Below, piece by piece: positions 16,585 through 24,431 of a stretch of 42,750 nt of DNA. Made by a program: the position numbers and the translations under genes. The DNA is from an uncultured Bacilli bacterium (GTDB lineage Bacteria; Bacillota_I; Bacilli_A; RF39; UBA660), in contig CAKOLT010000008.1 in assembly GCA_934096315.1 (NCBI GenBank), positions 1 to 42,750 on the forward strand. Reading direction: 5' to 3'. Below the pieces are notes generated by a model, which saw only the letters and a program-made list of their open reading frames with translations, did not search any database and had not been told where the DNA came from. Every line of letters begins with the position of its first letter. Within the stretch, counting starts at the first letter, position 1.

Positions 16585-17318
16585 TGATTAAAAAAGTAGA
16601 GGGTATTGTAGTTAGTGAGGTTGATTATGGAGAGACTAGTAAGATTATTAATGTGCTTACAAAGACAGAGATAATTGGTATATATGCTAGAGGATGTAAA
16701 AGACCAAAATCTAAGCTAAATAATGTTACCTCTAAATTAACTTATGGACAATTTCATATTAATTATAAAGAAAAGGGTTTATCTACTTTAATTGAGGTAG
16801 ATATTGTTAATAGTTTTATAAATATTAGAAAGGATATGTATAAATTAAGTTATTCTCTATATTTACTAGAACTTGCTTATAATGTATTTAAGCAGGAGGA
16901 GAACGAAGAGATATATATTAACTTAGTTAGTGCTCTTAATAAGATTAATGATGGGATTAATTATTATCTTATATCTATGGTTGTTTGTTTGAAGTACCTT
17001 GATTATTTGGGTATTAAGCCTGTTTTAGATAGCTGTATTGTATGTGGTAGTAGTTTTGTTGTTACAGTATCTAGTTATAAGGGTGGATGTTTATGCAAAG
17101 ATCATTTAGATAATGAAAGCGTACTAGATGAGTATACTATTAAATTAATTAGGGCACTATATTATGTAAATATAGATGAAGTTCATAATATAGATATTCC
17201 AAGTCATATTTTAAAGCAAATGAGGGAATTTATAGATGACTATTATGATAGATATTCTGGTATATATTTGAAAACTAGAGAATTTTTAAGGAAGGTAAAT
17301 AAAAATGAGTTCTTATAA
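16584..17318 (+). CDS. recO: DNA repair protein RecO
   Basis: 244 residues. An N-terminal OB fold (1-80: KKVEGIVVSEVDYGETSKIINVLT, GIYARGCKRPKSKL) is followed by a helical domain with a zinc-binding set CIVCG (near 150) and CLCKDH (near 170). RecO loads RecA with RecR during gap repair. ATG 16584 overlaps the yqzL stop. Its end overlaps the next gene by 14 nt. Confidence 0.94.
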   Translation: MIKKVEGIVVSEVDYGETSKIINVLTKTEIIGIYARGCKRPKSKLNNVTSKLTYGQFHINYKEKGLSTLIEVDIVNSFINIRKDMYKLSYSLYLLELAYNVFKQEENEEIYINLVSALNKINDGINYYLISMVVCLKYLDYLGIKPVLDSCIVCGSSFVVTVSSYKGGCLCKDHLDNESVLDEYTIKLIRALYYVNIDEVHNIDIPSHILKQMREFIDDYYDRYSGIYLKTREFLRKVNKNEFL

Positions 17319-17727
17319 ATTTATTATTATTCCTTTTATTACAGTAATAGTGTCACAATTAATTAAGTGTATTACTGATAAAGAGGGTAGATTTAACTTA
17401 CTTACTTTTTTTAATTTATCTGGGGGAATGCCTAGCTCCCATAGTAGTTTGGTTTGTAGTTTGACTACAATTATATATTTAAAATATGGACTAAGTAGTC
17501 CAATATTTGCTCTTTCTTTATTTTTTTCTTTAATTATTTTATATGATTCAAGAGGGGTTCGTTATGAAACTGGAAAACAGTCTAAGTTACTAAATGAAAT
17601 AATTAGTGAGAGAAATGATACTAGTTATGAAAAGTTACAGGAAAAAATAGGTCATAAACCTATTGAAGTAGTATGTGGTAGCTTACTAGGAATTATAATG
17701 GGATTTTTATTATATAATTTATTTTAG
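17305..17727 (+). CDS. Divergent PAP2 family membrane protein (YuiD/DUF212)
   Basis: 140 residues with about four membrane segments. Family signatures are SGGMPSSHSSLV near 38-49, the conserved YDSRGVR near 90-96 and GHKPIEVVCG near 119-128. These are reduced, divergent members of the acid phosphatase/vanadium haloperoxidase fold. A role in lipid phosphate metabolism has been suggested for the family but is not shown. It overlaps recO by 14 nt, and converges with the small reverse gene, sharing 3 bases at the stops. Confidence 0.9.
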   Translation: MSSYKFIIIPFITVIVSQLIKCITDKEGRFNLLTFFNLSGGMPSSHSSLVCSLTTIIYLKYGLSSPIFALSLFFSLIILYDSRGVRYETGKQSKLLNEIISERNDTSYEKLQEKIGHKPIEVVCGSLLGIIMGFLLYNLF

Positions 17728-17918
17728 TAATATACTGGAGGATATGGTGGGTAGAATGGTCTTTGAGGATATGGATATGGGTATGGTCTTGGATAAAATG
17801 CGGGAGCAAGTAAACCTCCGGTTATACCTCCGAGAACAAAAGGTCCAAGAAATCCACCTCCGATAAATCTATCATTATTTCTATATGGCACTCTGCCGTT
17901 ATAATTATATGGATTCAT
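17724..17918 (-). CDS. Small Gly/Pro/Tyr-rich protein
   Basis: 64 residues. The first part is Asn/Arg/Tyr-rich, the middle is a Gly/Leu-rich hydrophobic stretch (GGGFLGPFVLGGITGGLLAP), and the tail repeats PYP/YPP motifs. Similar small proteins occur in many Firmicutes, some associated with spores or the envelope. AAAGGAG precedes the start at good spacing. It is the only gene on the reverse strand in this housekeeping block. Function is unknown. Confidence 0.75.
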   Translation of the reverse strand: MNPYNYNGRVPYRNNDRFIGGGFLGPFVLGGITGGLLAPAFYPRPYPYPYPQRPFYPPYPPVYY

Positions 17919-17972
17919 TATATTTCTCCTTTCTAGTATATTATATTATAAAAGAAAGGTTTGGTGATTTAT

Positions 17973-19076
17973 ATGGATAATTATCTTAATTCTTTAGCAG
18001 ATACGATTGTTAATTATTCTTTAAATGTATCTAAGGGGGAGAAGGTTTTAATTACTTATCATAGTGAAGAGTGTACAAGTTTTGTTAAAATGCTTATAGA
18101 GAAAATTATTTCTAAGGGTGGTATACCTATGTTTAAGTATAGTTTTAATGAGATAAATAGTTTAATTATGGAGAATTTAAATGAAGATATAATTGATTTA
18201 ATAGTTAAGAATAAAGAGCATGAAGTTTATACTTATGATAGTATTGTGCAGATTATTTATAATGATAATGATTATGAGAATAAGAATGTTTCTCCGAAGA
18301 TGCTTAATTTACTTGGAGAAAAATCTAGAGAGATAGATGATATTAGAATCAATAAGAGGAAATGGGTTTTACTTAATTATCCTTCTAAATTAGATGCTTA
18401 TAAAGCAAAGATGACTACTAATGATTTTAGAGAGTATGCATTAAAGGCAATGACTGCAGATTATCAGAAAATGAATGAAGTGTTAAAGCCTCTTAAAGAA
18501 ATGATGGAGAAGACTGACAAGGTTAGAATAACTGGGCCTAATACTGATTTAACTTTCTCTATTAAAGGAATGCCTGCGATTATTTGTGCAGGAGAGTATA
18601 ATATTCCTGATGGGGAAGTGTATACTGCTCCGATTAAGGATAGTGTTAATGGGATAATTACTTATAATACAGAGAGTCCTTATAGAAATGGGGTTTATAA
18701 GAATATTTCATTAGAGTTTAAGGATGGTAAAATAGTTAAGGCAACTTGTGATGGTGATAATGATAGTTTAAATGAGATATTTGATACTGATTCTGGAAGT
18801 AGGTTTGTTGGAGAGTTTTCTCTAGGGGTTAATCCTAATATTAGAAATGCTATGGGAGATATTTTATATGATGAAAAGATTTGTGGTAGTATTCATTTTA
18901 CCCCTGGAACGTGTTATGAGAATTGTGATAATGGTAATGTCTCTTCTATTCACTGGGATTTAGTTTTGATTCAGAGAGAGGAATATGGGGGAGGTAATAT
19001 ATATTTTGATGATGTTTTGGTTAGGAAAGATGGTATATTTGTTAAAAATGAGTTAAAAAATATAAATTTTGATTAA
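17973..19076 (+). CDS. Aminopeptidase, M29 family
   Basis: 367 residues. Matches AmpS/PepS-type metallopeptidases: metal-ligand motif GEYNIPDGEVYTAP (near 205), IHFTPGTCYE (near 315) and SSIHWDLVL (near 332; His-x-Asp). It removes N-terminal residues from peptides in the cytoplasm with two metal ions. ATG 17973 follows GGTGAT at short spacing; TTG 17961 is the less likely alternative. It stands alone between the small reverse gene and a lipoprotein gene. Confidence 0.9.
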   Translation: MDNYLNSLADTIVNYSLNVSKGEKVLITYHSEECTSFVKMLIEKIISKGGIPMFKYSFNEINSLIMENLNEDIIDLIVKNKEHEVYTYDSIVQIIYNDNDYENKNVSPKMLNLLGEKSREIDDIRINKRKWVLLNYPSKLDAYKAKMTTNDFREYALKAMTADYQKMNEVLKPLKEMMEKTDKVRITGPNTDLTFSIKGMPAIICAGEYNIPDGEVYTAPIKDSVNGIITYNTESPYRNGVYKNISLEFKDGKIVKATCDGDNDSLNEIFDTDSGSRFVGEFSLGVNPNIRNAMGDILYDEKICGSIHFTPGTCYENCDNGNVSSIHWDLVLIQREEYGGGNIYFDDVLVRKDGIFVKNELKNINFD

Positions 19077-19132
19077 AAAGTCTTTAAATTTATATTTTTT
19101 TTTGGTATAATGTAAGAGAGTAGGTGACTTAT

Positions 19133-19750
19133 ATGAAAAAAGGGTTACTGTTATTAGTTATGGTTTTATTACTTTCTGGTTGTAGTAAGCTTGATAGTAA
19201 TATGGATAAGGTAGTAGATAATGTAATAGAAAATAAAGTTAAAAGTAATAGGGTTTCTAATAGTTATAAGTATTATTTACCTCTTGGAGTAACTAATTTA
19301 ATGGATTATGAATTTAATGGAGAACTTAAATATAAGAGTAATTATTTATATATGTATGTTGATATTACTAGTTATAGTTATAAGAATACTATAAATTTTG
19401 GTAATAAAGATGAATATGATTATTATTTTAAGACTCTTAAGGATAATGGATTTATTGGGGTTAATAAATTAGATAAAGATAGATATTATGCAAAGGTTGT
19501 TTATAATTATGCAAAGATAGAGTTTTATAGTAGTGAAGAGGATCTTAATAGTTCTATAATTACTTCTTTAATTATTTTAAATAGTATTAAGTATAATGAT
19601 GCTGTAGTTAATAATTTAGTTAATGTTAATGGTTCTAAAGAAGTTTTATATGAAATTAATAAACCAAAAGATGCGGAAAGTAAGTTTTTTCAATATCTTG
19701 AGGAGTATGTATCAGATGAAGAAATATATGAAAAATTACCAGATGAGTAA
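19133..19750 (+). CDS. Lipoprotein of unknown function
   Basis: 205 residues. Signal peptide MKKGLLLLVMVLLLSGC has a clear lipobox LSGC, so the mature protein would be lipid-anchored at Cys17. The rest is a Lys/Asp/Asn/Tyr-rich extracellular domain without a family I recognise. AGGTGA precedes ATG 19133. A promoter -10 TATAAT at 19106-19111 with a preceding GG lies just upstream; the -35 is weak. The next gene starts 21 bases after the stop. Confidence 0.85.
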   Translation: MKKGLLLLVMVLLLSGCSKLDSNMDKVVDNVIENKVKSNRVSNSYKYYLPLGVTNLMDYEFNGELKYKSNYLYMYVDITSYSYKNTINFGNKDEYDYYFKTLKDNGFIGVNKLDKDRYYAKVVYNYAKIEFYSSEEDLNSSIITSLIILNSIKYNDAVVNNLVNVNGSKEVLYEINKPKDAESKFFQYLEEYVSDEEIYEKLPDE

Positions 19751-19771
19751 TTTAGAAAGAGGTGTGATATT

Positions 19772-20770
19772 ATGAAATTAATTAATAAATTAAAAGATTT
19801 ATTTATAGATGTTGAAGAGACAGAAGAGGAAGAAGAGGAGAATATTACTCCAATAGAAGTTAAAACAAAAAAGGAAGAAAAAGAAGTGGTTGCTCCTCCA
19901 AAAATAGAGAGTAAAGAAGAAGCTAAGTTTAAACTTCCTAAAGTTATGAGAGACTCTATTGAGAGTGAAAATAATAATAAAGAGGATGTTCTTAAGTTAA
20001 ATGAGGATATAAAGCCTCGTAATGATGATTATAGAGAGATGGTTCCTAGAAGTAGGAGTAGTATGCATAATTATAATTTTGATATCGATTTTGAAAAGGT
20101 TAGTAATAGTAATCAAAATATACTAAATATAGAAAGAGAGAAAGAGAAGCCTAAAAAGGTGGCAGATTTATATGCGGATCCTAAAAAAGATAAGGCTAAG
20201 CAAGAAGTAAAAGAGAAGAAGTTTGCTCCTAGTCCAGTGATATCTCCTGTGTATGGTGTTTTAGATAAGAATTATAAGACAGATGAGTTACTTTCTAAAA
20301 GTGAGAGTTCTTATGAAATGCAAAGGCATTCTAAAAAGATAGATTTTGAGTCTGTCAGGAGGAAAGCTTTTGGGAATTTATCTGATGATATTAGAAATAA
20401 TTTATGTGAGGATTGTGAGTTATTTAAAGAAGTTAAGAGACTTGAAAAGTTAAATGAGGAAGAACTTTTGTATGATATGACTACGGAAGAGAGTACTGAT
20501 AGTCATAGTAAAAATGCTGATACTATAGAAGAAGCATATGATAATTATAGTGATTTTGGGATAGAATATAATACTAATAATAATGAGGTTATTGATGTTA
20601 AACCTGAAGAAGAGAAAGAAGTTAAAATTGTTAATCACACGGATACTTATGCAGAAAGTGAAAAGATAGAAATAAAAGAACAAGAAAAGAAAGAAGATAA
20701 TCTTGATACTAAGTTATCTGATGATTTATTTGATTTAATTGATTCAATGTATAAAGAAGGAGATGATTAA
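19772..20770 (+). CDS. Long charged, mostly disordered protein
   Basis: 332 residues dominated by Glu, Lys and Asp with no membrane segment. An acidic run (ETEEEEEEN) is near residues 16-24. One conserved-looking island, APSPVISPVYGVLDKNYK, lies near 155-172, and a second possible motif DLFDLIDSMY near the end resembles a binding helix. The organisation (short N-terminal amphipathic helix, disordered body, linear motifs) suggests a scaffold or cell-division-associated adaptor; that is inference. It is cotranscribed with the lipoprotein and the DUF948/YtxH-like pair. Confidence 0.75.
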   Translation: MKLINKLKDLFIDVEETEEEEEENITPIEVKTKKEEKEVVAPPKIESKEEAKFKLPKVMRDSIESENNNKEDVLKLNEDIKPRNDDYREMVPRSRSSMHNYNFDIDFEKVSNSNQNILNIEREKEKPKKVADLYADPKKDKAKQEVKEKKFAPSPVISPVYGVLDKNYKTDELLSKSESSYEMQRHSKKIDFESVRRKAFGNLSDDIRNNLCEDCELFKEVKRLEKLNEEELLYDMTTEESTDSHSKNADTIEEAYDNYSDFGIEYNTNNNEVIDVKPEEEKEVKIVNHTDTYAESEKIEIKEQEKKEDNLDTKLSDDLFDLIDSMYKEGDD

Positions 20771-20773
20771 TAA

Positions 20774-21058
20774 ATGACTGCTTTAGAATTATTGCAAATT
20801 ATGTTATATCTTTTAGGTTCTATTTTGCTAATAGTTTTAATAATATTAGGTATAAAACTTATTATTACTATGAATAAAGTAGAAAAAGTTGTAGATGATA
20901 TTAATAAGAAGGTAAATACTCTTAATGGTTTTTTTGGACTTATTGATGCTACTACTGATAAACTAGCAATGATTAGTGATAAGGTTATAAATAACATTAG
21001 TATGTTTATTAGGAGGATATTTACTAGAAAGAAAGGAAAGGTTGAAGAATATGAGTAA
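20774..21058 (+). CDS. Small membrane protein, DUF948-like
   Basis: 94 residues: a single membrane segment near 8-32 (LYLLGSILLIVLIILGIKLI), then a coiled amphipathic part (VEKVVDDINKKVNTLNG) and a basic tail. The pattern and the ytxH-like gene right after it match the DUF948-YtxH pair of Firmicutes. Its stop overlaps the next start by 8 nt. Confidence 0.65.
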   Translation: MTALELLQIMLYLLGSILLIVLIILGIKLIITMNKVEKVVDDINKKVNTLNGFFGLIDATTDKLAMISDKVINNISMFIRRIFTRKKGKVEEYE

Positions 21059-21467
21059 AAAAGGTTTAGGAAAGGTTGTTGCAGCTCTTGGAGCAGGGGC
21101 AGCTTTAGGAATGATGTTTGCTCCTAAAAAGGGAAGTGAATTAAGAAAGGATTTAAAAAATAAGTTAGATGAATTTATATCTAAAGCAAAAGATATAGAT
21201 GCTAATGAAGTTAAAGATGAATTCTTTAAAAAAGCTGATGAAATAAAAAAAGAGTTAGAGAATCTTGATAAGGAGCAAGTATTAAAGATAGCAAAGGATA
21301 AGGCAGAAGTACTTAAGAATAAAGCTGAAGATTTACTTAAATTAGCTAAGAAGAAAGGTACTCCAGTTCTTGAAGGAGTTGCTAGTGATATAAAAGATAA
21401 GACTATTTTAGTTACTAAAGAAATAGCTCAAAGATTAGAAAATTCAAACAAAAAGAAAGAAGATTAG
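21051..21467 (+). CDS. YtxH-like general stress protein
   Basis: 138 residues. The N-terminal motif KVVAALGAGAALGMMFAPKKGSELR is the YtxH domain: a short Gly/Ala hydrophobic segment followed by FAPKKG. The remainder is a long Lys/Glu helical tail. ATG 21051 follows GGAAAGG and overlaps the upstream gene. It was linked to general stress in Bacillus; molecular function is unknown. Its stop codon lies inside the loop of the terminator. Confidence 0.85.
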   Translation: MSKKGLGKVVAALGAGAALGMMFAPKKGSELRKDLKNKLDEFISKAKDIDANEVKDEFFKKADEIKKELENLDKEQVLKIAKDKAEVLKNKAEDLLKLAKKKGTPVLEGVASDIKDKTILVTKEIAQRLENSNKKKED

Positions 21468-21483
21468 TTCTTTCTTTATTTTG
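21452..21483 (+). terminator. Intrinsic terminator overlapping the end of ytxH
   Basis: Perfect 10-bp stem AAAGAAAGAA (21452-21461) with TTCTTTCTTT (21468-21477), loop GATTAG containing the ytxH stop codon, then ATTTT. The tail is only moderately T-rich. Confidence 0.7.
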
Positions 21484-21485
21484 GT

Positions 21486-21785
21486 ATTAGAATAGATAGA
21501 CCACTTGGGGCAAGACATCCTAAACATGGGTTTATGTATATGATAAATTATGGTTTTATTCCTAATACTGTTAGTGGAGATGGGGAAGAGATTGATGCCT
21601 ATTTACTTGGGGAGTATGACCCTATTAATTCTGGTAGTGGTAAAGTAATAGCAATTATTCATAGATTAAATGATGACGATGATAAATTGATTGTATCTAA
21701 AGATGGTAAAGATTATTCAGATGATGCAATTAGAGCTCTTACAGAATTTCAGGAGAGGTTCTTTGAGTCAGTGATTATTAGATAA
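21486..21785 (+). pseudogene. Inorganic pyrophosphatase-like protein without start codon
   Basis: From 21486 the frame reads IRIDRPLGARHPKHG, then MYMINYGFIPNTVSGDGEEI and IHRLNDDDDKLIV to FQERFFESVIIR, TAA 21783-21785. This is the family I pyrophosphatase-like fold in its short version, nearly complete. No ATG or ribosome binding site precedes the first conserved residues; the first ATG (21534) would lose IDRPLGARHPK. In the same frame the sequence runs back into the 3' arm of the ytxH terminator and the ytxH stop, so a deletion has apparently removed its start and promoter. Unless an ATT start is used, it is dead. Confidence 0.7.
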
Positions 21786-21803
21786 AATCTAATAGTCTTT
21801 TTT
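21773..21803 (+). terminator. Intrinsic terminator
   Basis: GATTATTAGA (21773-21782) pairs with TCTAATAGTC (21788-21797), one G-T pair, then T6. The stop of the pyrophosphatase-like gene lies in it. Its 3' half is repeated at 23419. Confidence 0.85.
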
Positions 21804-21805
21804 CT
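21787..21805 (+). repeat. Direct repeat, left copy
   Basis: ATCTAATAGTCTTTTTTCT, 19 bases identical to 23419-23437. Here it is the 3' arm and U-tract of a terminator. Both copies are later followed by a TAACTTTTGA motif (21811 and 23470). Confidence 0.75.
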
Positions 21806-21973
21806 GTCAATAACTTTTGAATATAAGTGGGGAATATAATTTAGTCTTAAAAAAAAGAAAAGTTATATTATAATAATAAAAAAATAATATGAATATAAGT
21901 TATAGTTATATAAAATATTATTATGTACAAAAAGGTATCTTATAATGTATAATATAGATAAGGAAGTGAAAAT

Positions 21974-22552
21974 ATGAGCAAAGAATATGAAGTTACTATA
22001 TTAGAGATAGATAATTCTTTTGAAAGTAAATTAATAGAATTAGGTGCTAAATTAGTTAGCGACAGTATGCAAAAAAGATATGTATATGATGTTATACCGG
22101 TTAATCCAAATAAATGGATAAGGCTAAGAACTAATGGAAATAAAACTACACTTACAGTAAAAGAAATAAAAGATAAAAGTGCAATAGGTGGTACTGAAGA
22201 GGTAGAAATAATTGTTGATTCATTTGATAATACAAATAATTTGTTAGAAAGTTTGGGTTACATTAGTAGAAATTATCAAGAAAATTATCGTAAAATGTAT
22301 AATTTAAATGGAATTGAAATTTCAGTTGATTCGTGGCCAATGATTCCTACTTATGCCGAGATAGAAGGAAAATGCGAAGAAGATGTATTAGAAGTATTAA
22401 AATTACTAGGTTATGCTGAAAAAGATTATACTACATTAGATGTTGTATCAATATATGAATTATATAATATTGATATTATGAAAATAAAAGAATTAAAATT
22501 TAAGGAGAGTCAGACAAAAAGTGAAGAAGGTATGTTGGAATATAACGAGTAA
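21974..22552 (+). CDS. CYTH-domain protein, CyaB/class IV cyclase-like
   Basis: 192 residues. CYTH strands are clear: EYEVTILEID at the start, KWIRLRTNG, TLTVKEIKDK, GTEEVEIIVD, NYRKMYNLNGIEISVDSWP and PTYAEIEG. The charged tunnel residues are kept, so it is probably an active triphosphate enzyme: adenylate cyclase, thiamine triphosphatase or another. An extra C-terminal part of about 30 residues is highly charged. AGGAAGTG precedes ATG 21974. A radical-SAM remnant overlaps its end by 32 nt and a second CYTH gene follows, forming a cassette. Confidence 0.85.
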   Translation: MSKEYEVTILEIDNSFESKLIELGAKLVSDSMQKRYVYDVIPVNPNKWIRLRTNGNKTTLTVKEIKDKSAIGGTEEVEIIVDSFDNTNNLLESLGYISRNYQENYRKMYNLNGIEISVDSWPMIPTYAEIEGKCEEDVLEVLKLLGYAEKDYTTLDVVSIYELYNIDIMKIKELKFKESQTKSEEGMLEYNE

Positions 22553-22730
22553 ATGTAATAGAAAATGTAAGTATTGTTTTAAATTTAATAGAGAAGATTT
22601 ATCTTTAGAAAGTAACCTATTGATATTAGATAAGTTAATATATTATAAAGTTGATAATATTGTTAGTAAATTTGATAATAATGAAATAAATTATATATAT
22701 CATGAAGTTAGTGGAGATGGGTGCATTTAG
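22521..22730 (+). pseudogene. Radical SAM protein remnant
   Basis: 69 codons from GTG 22521. KVCWNITSKCNRKCKYCFKF holds the CX3CX2C cluster motif that binds the 4Fe-4S cluster of radical SAM enzymes. After about 45 residues (KLIYYKVDNIV) the expected GGE motif is absent; the sequence jumps to a short tail, KFDNNEINYIYHEVSGDGCI. This looks like an internal deletion removing nearly the whole barrel. It sits between two CYTH genes, so an intact version elsewhere may show what the cassette does. Confidence 0.7.
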
Positions 22731-22743
22731 GAGTGTTAGATAA

Positions 22744-23319
22744 ATGGAAGATAAAGAAATATGTTTAAAATCAAATGTATCTTTTGATGAATTAAAAAAG
22801 ATTATTTTTGATATTGGATTTAAAGTTCAGGAAGATTTTCAAATGAATGATATTTATATGGTTAATAAAGATATAGATATATCACTGGATAATAAAGATA
22901 TTATATTTAAAGATAATATCCTCATTAGAGAGACAGTAGGAAAAAAGATATTACTTGTTAATAAAATAAAAGAAGTAGATGATAATGGTATTGTAATAGG
23001 AGAACATAGTGTTAAATGTCCTATTACTGATTCACTATCTGGTTATAATTTTTTATGTTCTATAGGTTATAAAAAAATATTTGAATTAAGAGATCATAAT
23101 TTATTGGTAACTAATGGTATTAATGAAATATATATTCAAGATGTTGAGGGATTAGGGACATATATAGAAATGGAACAAAAGAATTTACTACTAGAGAAAA
23201 GCAATGGTGATACTATTTATGAATTAGTAAATGCAATTAAAAAATATAATTTACCTCTTGACTATGGTAATATAAGCGTAAAGAAGTCTTTAGAAATGTT
23301 AAAGAATATATGTGATTAA
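22744..23319 (+). CDS. CYTH-domain protein, second copy in the cassette
   Basis: 191 residues. Divergent CYTH pattern: EICLKSNVSFDELKKIIFDIGF, then ILIRETVGKKILLVNKIKEV, EHSVKCPI, YKKIFELRDHNLL, EIYIQDVEGLGTYIEMEQ. The usual E-x-E-x-K start is altered (EICLKS) and the basic strands are weaker, so activity is less certain than for its neighbour at 21974. AGGAG overlaps the stop of the radical-SAM remnant. A terminator follows at 23352. It differs strongly from the other two CYTH proteins, so recent tandem duplication is unlikely. Confidence 0.7.
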   Translation: MEDKEICLKSNVSFDELKKIIFDIGFKVQEDFQMNDIYMVNKDIDISLDNKDIIFKDNILIRETVGKKILLVNKIKEVDDNGIVIGEHSVKCPITDSLSGYNFLCSIGYKKIFELRDHNLLVTNGINEIYIQDVEGLGTYIEMEQKNLLLEKSNGDTIYELVNAIKKYNLPLDYGNISVKKSLEMLKNICD

Positions 23320-23351
23320 AATACTTTATGTATAACGTTAATAATTATATA

Positions 23352-23384
23352 AACTTAGATAAGTTATTTATCTGAGTTCTTTTT
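23352..23384 (+). terminator. Intrinsic terminator of the CYTH cassette
   Basis: AACTTAGATAA (23352-23362) pairs with TTATCTGAGTT (23368-23378) with one G-T pair, followed by CTTTTT. Confidence 0.85.
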
Positions 23385-23418
23385 ATATAAGTGCATACTT
23401 ATTAATCATATGGATAAT

Positions 23419-23437
23419 ATCTAATAGTCTTTTTTCT
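23419..23437 (+). repeat. Direct repeat, right copy
   Basis: Identical to 21787-21805. This copy lacks the 5' arm of a hairpin and instead runs directly into the TTGACA of the next promoter, as expected if the original terminator-promoter junction was split by insertion of the CYTH cassette. Confidence 0.75.
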
Positions 23438-23465
23438 TGACAAATGTCTATTTTATTGATATAGT
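23437..23465 (+). promoter_or_regulatory. Promoter of the tandem paralogue pair
   Basis: TTGACA 23437-23442 and TATAGT 23460-23465 with a 17-bp spacer; TG lies two bases before the -10. Confidence 0.75.
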
Positions 23466-23494
23466 ATTCTTAACTTTTGAGGTGATGTAGTTAT

Positions 23495-24430
23495 ATGAAT
23501 ATTTCTGATGTTTATGAGAGTAATAAAAAGCTTATTCGAAGGCTTAATGCTATTTCTAGTAGGATTCTTGATAATTTTAATAAAATGTGTGAACTTGAAG
23601 TTAAGGGATTGAAAGATAGCCTGGAATATAGGAAGTATTATGAAAGATATTTATTGGTTAAATCTATTGAGGATGATTATTATAAGTCTTTAAATATTAA
23701 TATGAATAAGTTTGATAAGTTATTATCTTTTACTCCTGAAAGGGTATTAAATGTAGATGATATTATTCATTATCTTTCAATGAATGATTATTCAAATATA
23801 ACTTATGTTAGAGTTCTTCAAAGATTAATACATGGATTATGTAAACAAGATGATTTATGTGTATGTGATCCAGAATCTAATGATTATACTGTTTTTCTTG
23901 CTATGAAAGAAAGTGGTAGTGATTTAAGGTATATAGAATTTAATAAAGTTACTAAAGAGTTTTATAAGAAGTTATTTATTTCATATATGTATTTATTGGA
24001 TAAAGAGAATTCTTCTTTGATGGAAGTTAAGGCTAAATATAATTTATCTTATATATATTTTGAGTTAGAAGAGGAGTTATTTAAAGAGAAAGATAGTGTT
24101 TTATATTATTTAGGTAATGATATATTATCACTTAAATTAGGTATGGATGAAGCTAATATACATAATATATTTAATTTGCTTGCTTATGCTAATATTATGG
24201 ATGCTTGTAATGGTTATTTATCCACTAGCGGGGATAACATGTTATTTAGAAATTTAATGAAGACTTATTTAATGCTTATGGATAGTGAGCAATATAAATT
24301 TATGGTAGATAAAATTAATACTAGAATTAAAGAATTAAAAATTAATAATGCAAAATTATATAGAGTATTAAATGATTCAAAGAAGCAAAGATCTAAGGTT
24401 AGGGTTTTGTCTCTTTCAAAGGGGGAGTAG
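23495..24430 (+). CDS. Hypothetical protein, paralogue of the next gene
   Basis: 311 residues, soluble, helix-rich. The N-terminal part (about 15-60) has CELEV, DSLEYRKYYERYLLVKSIED and YYKSLNI, which is shared almost word for word with the next gene. Further shared features are a KFFYKKLFISYMYLLD-like helix (near 165) and a KYNLSYIYFELEEELF segment (near 187). No catalytic motif is visible. GAGGTGATG precedes ATG 23495. One base separates its stop from the next start. I do not recognise the family. Confidence 0.75.
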   Translation: MNISDVYESNKKLIRRLNAISSRILDNFNKMCELEVKGLKDSLEYRKYYERYLLVKSIEDDYYKSLNINMNKFDKLLSFTPERVLNVDDIIHYLSMNDYSNITYVRVLQRLIHGLCKQDDLCVCDPESNDYTVFLAMKESGSDLRYIEFNKVTKEFYKKLFISYMYLLDKENSSLMEVKAKYNLSYIYFELEEELFKEKDSVLYYLGNDILSLKLGMDEANIHNIFNLLAYANIMDACNGYLSTSGDNMLFRNLMKTYLMLMDSEQYKFMVDKINTRIKELKINNAKLYRVLNDSKKQRSKVRVLSLSKGE

Positions 24431-24431
24431 C

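Noticed and set aside
23419..23465. Second full copy of the terminator at 21773
   Set aside because: Only the 3' arm and U tract are repeated; there is no complementary 5' arm here, so it cannot fold as a terminator.
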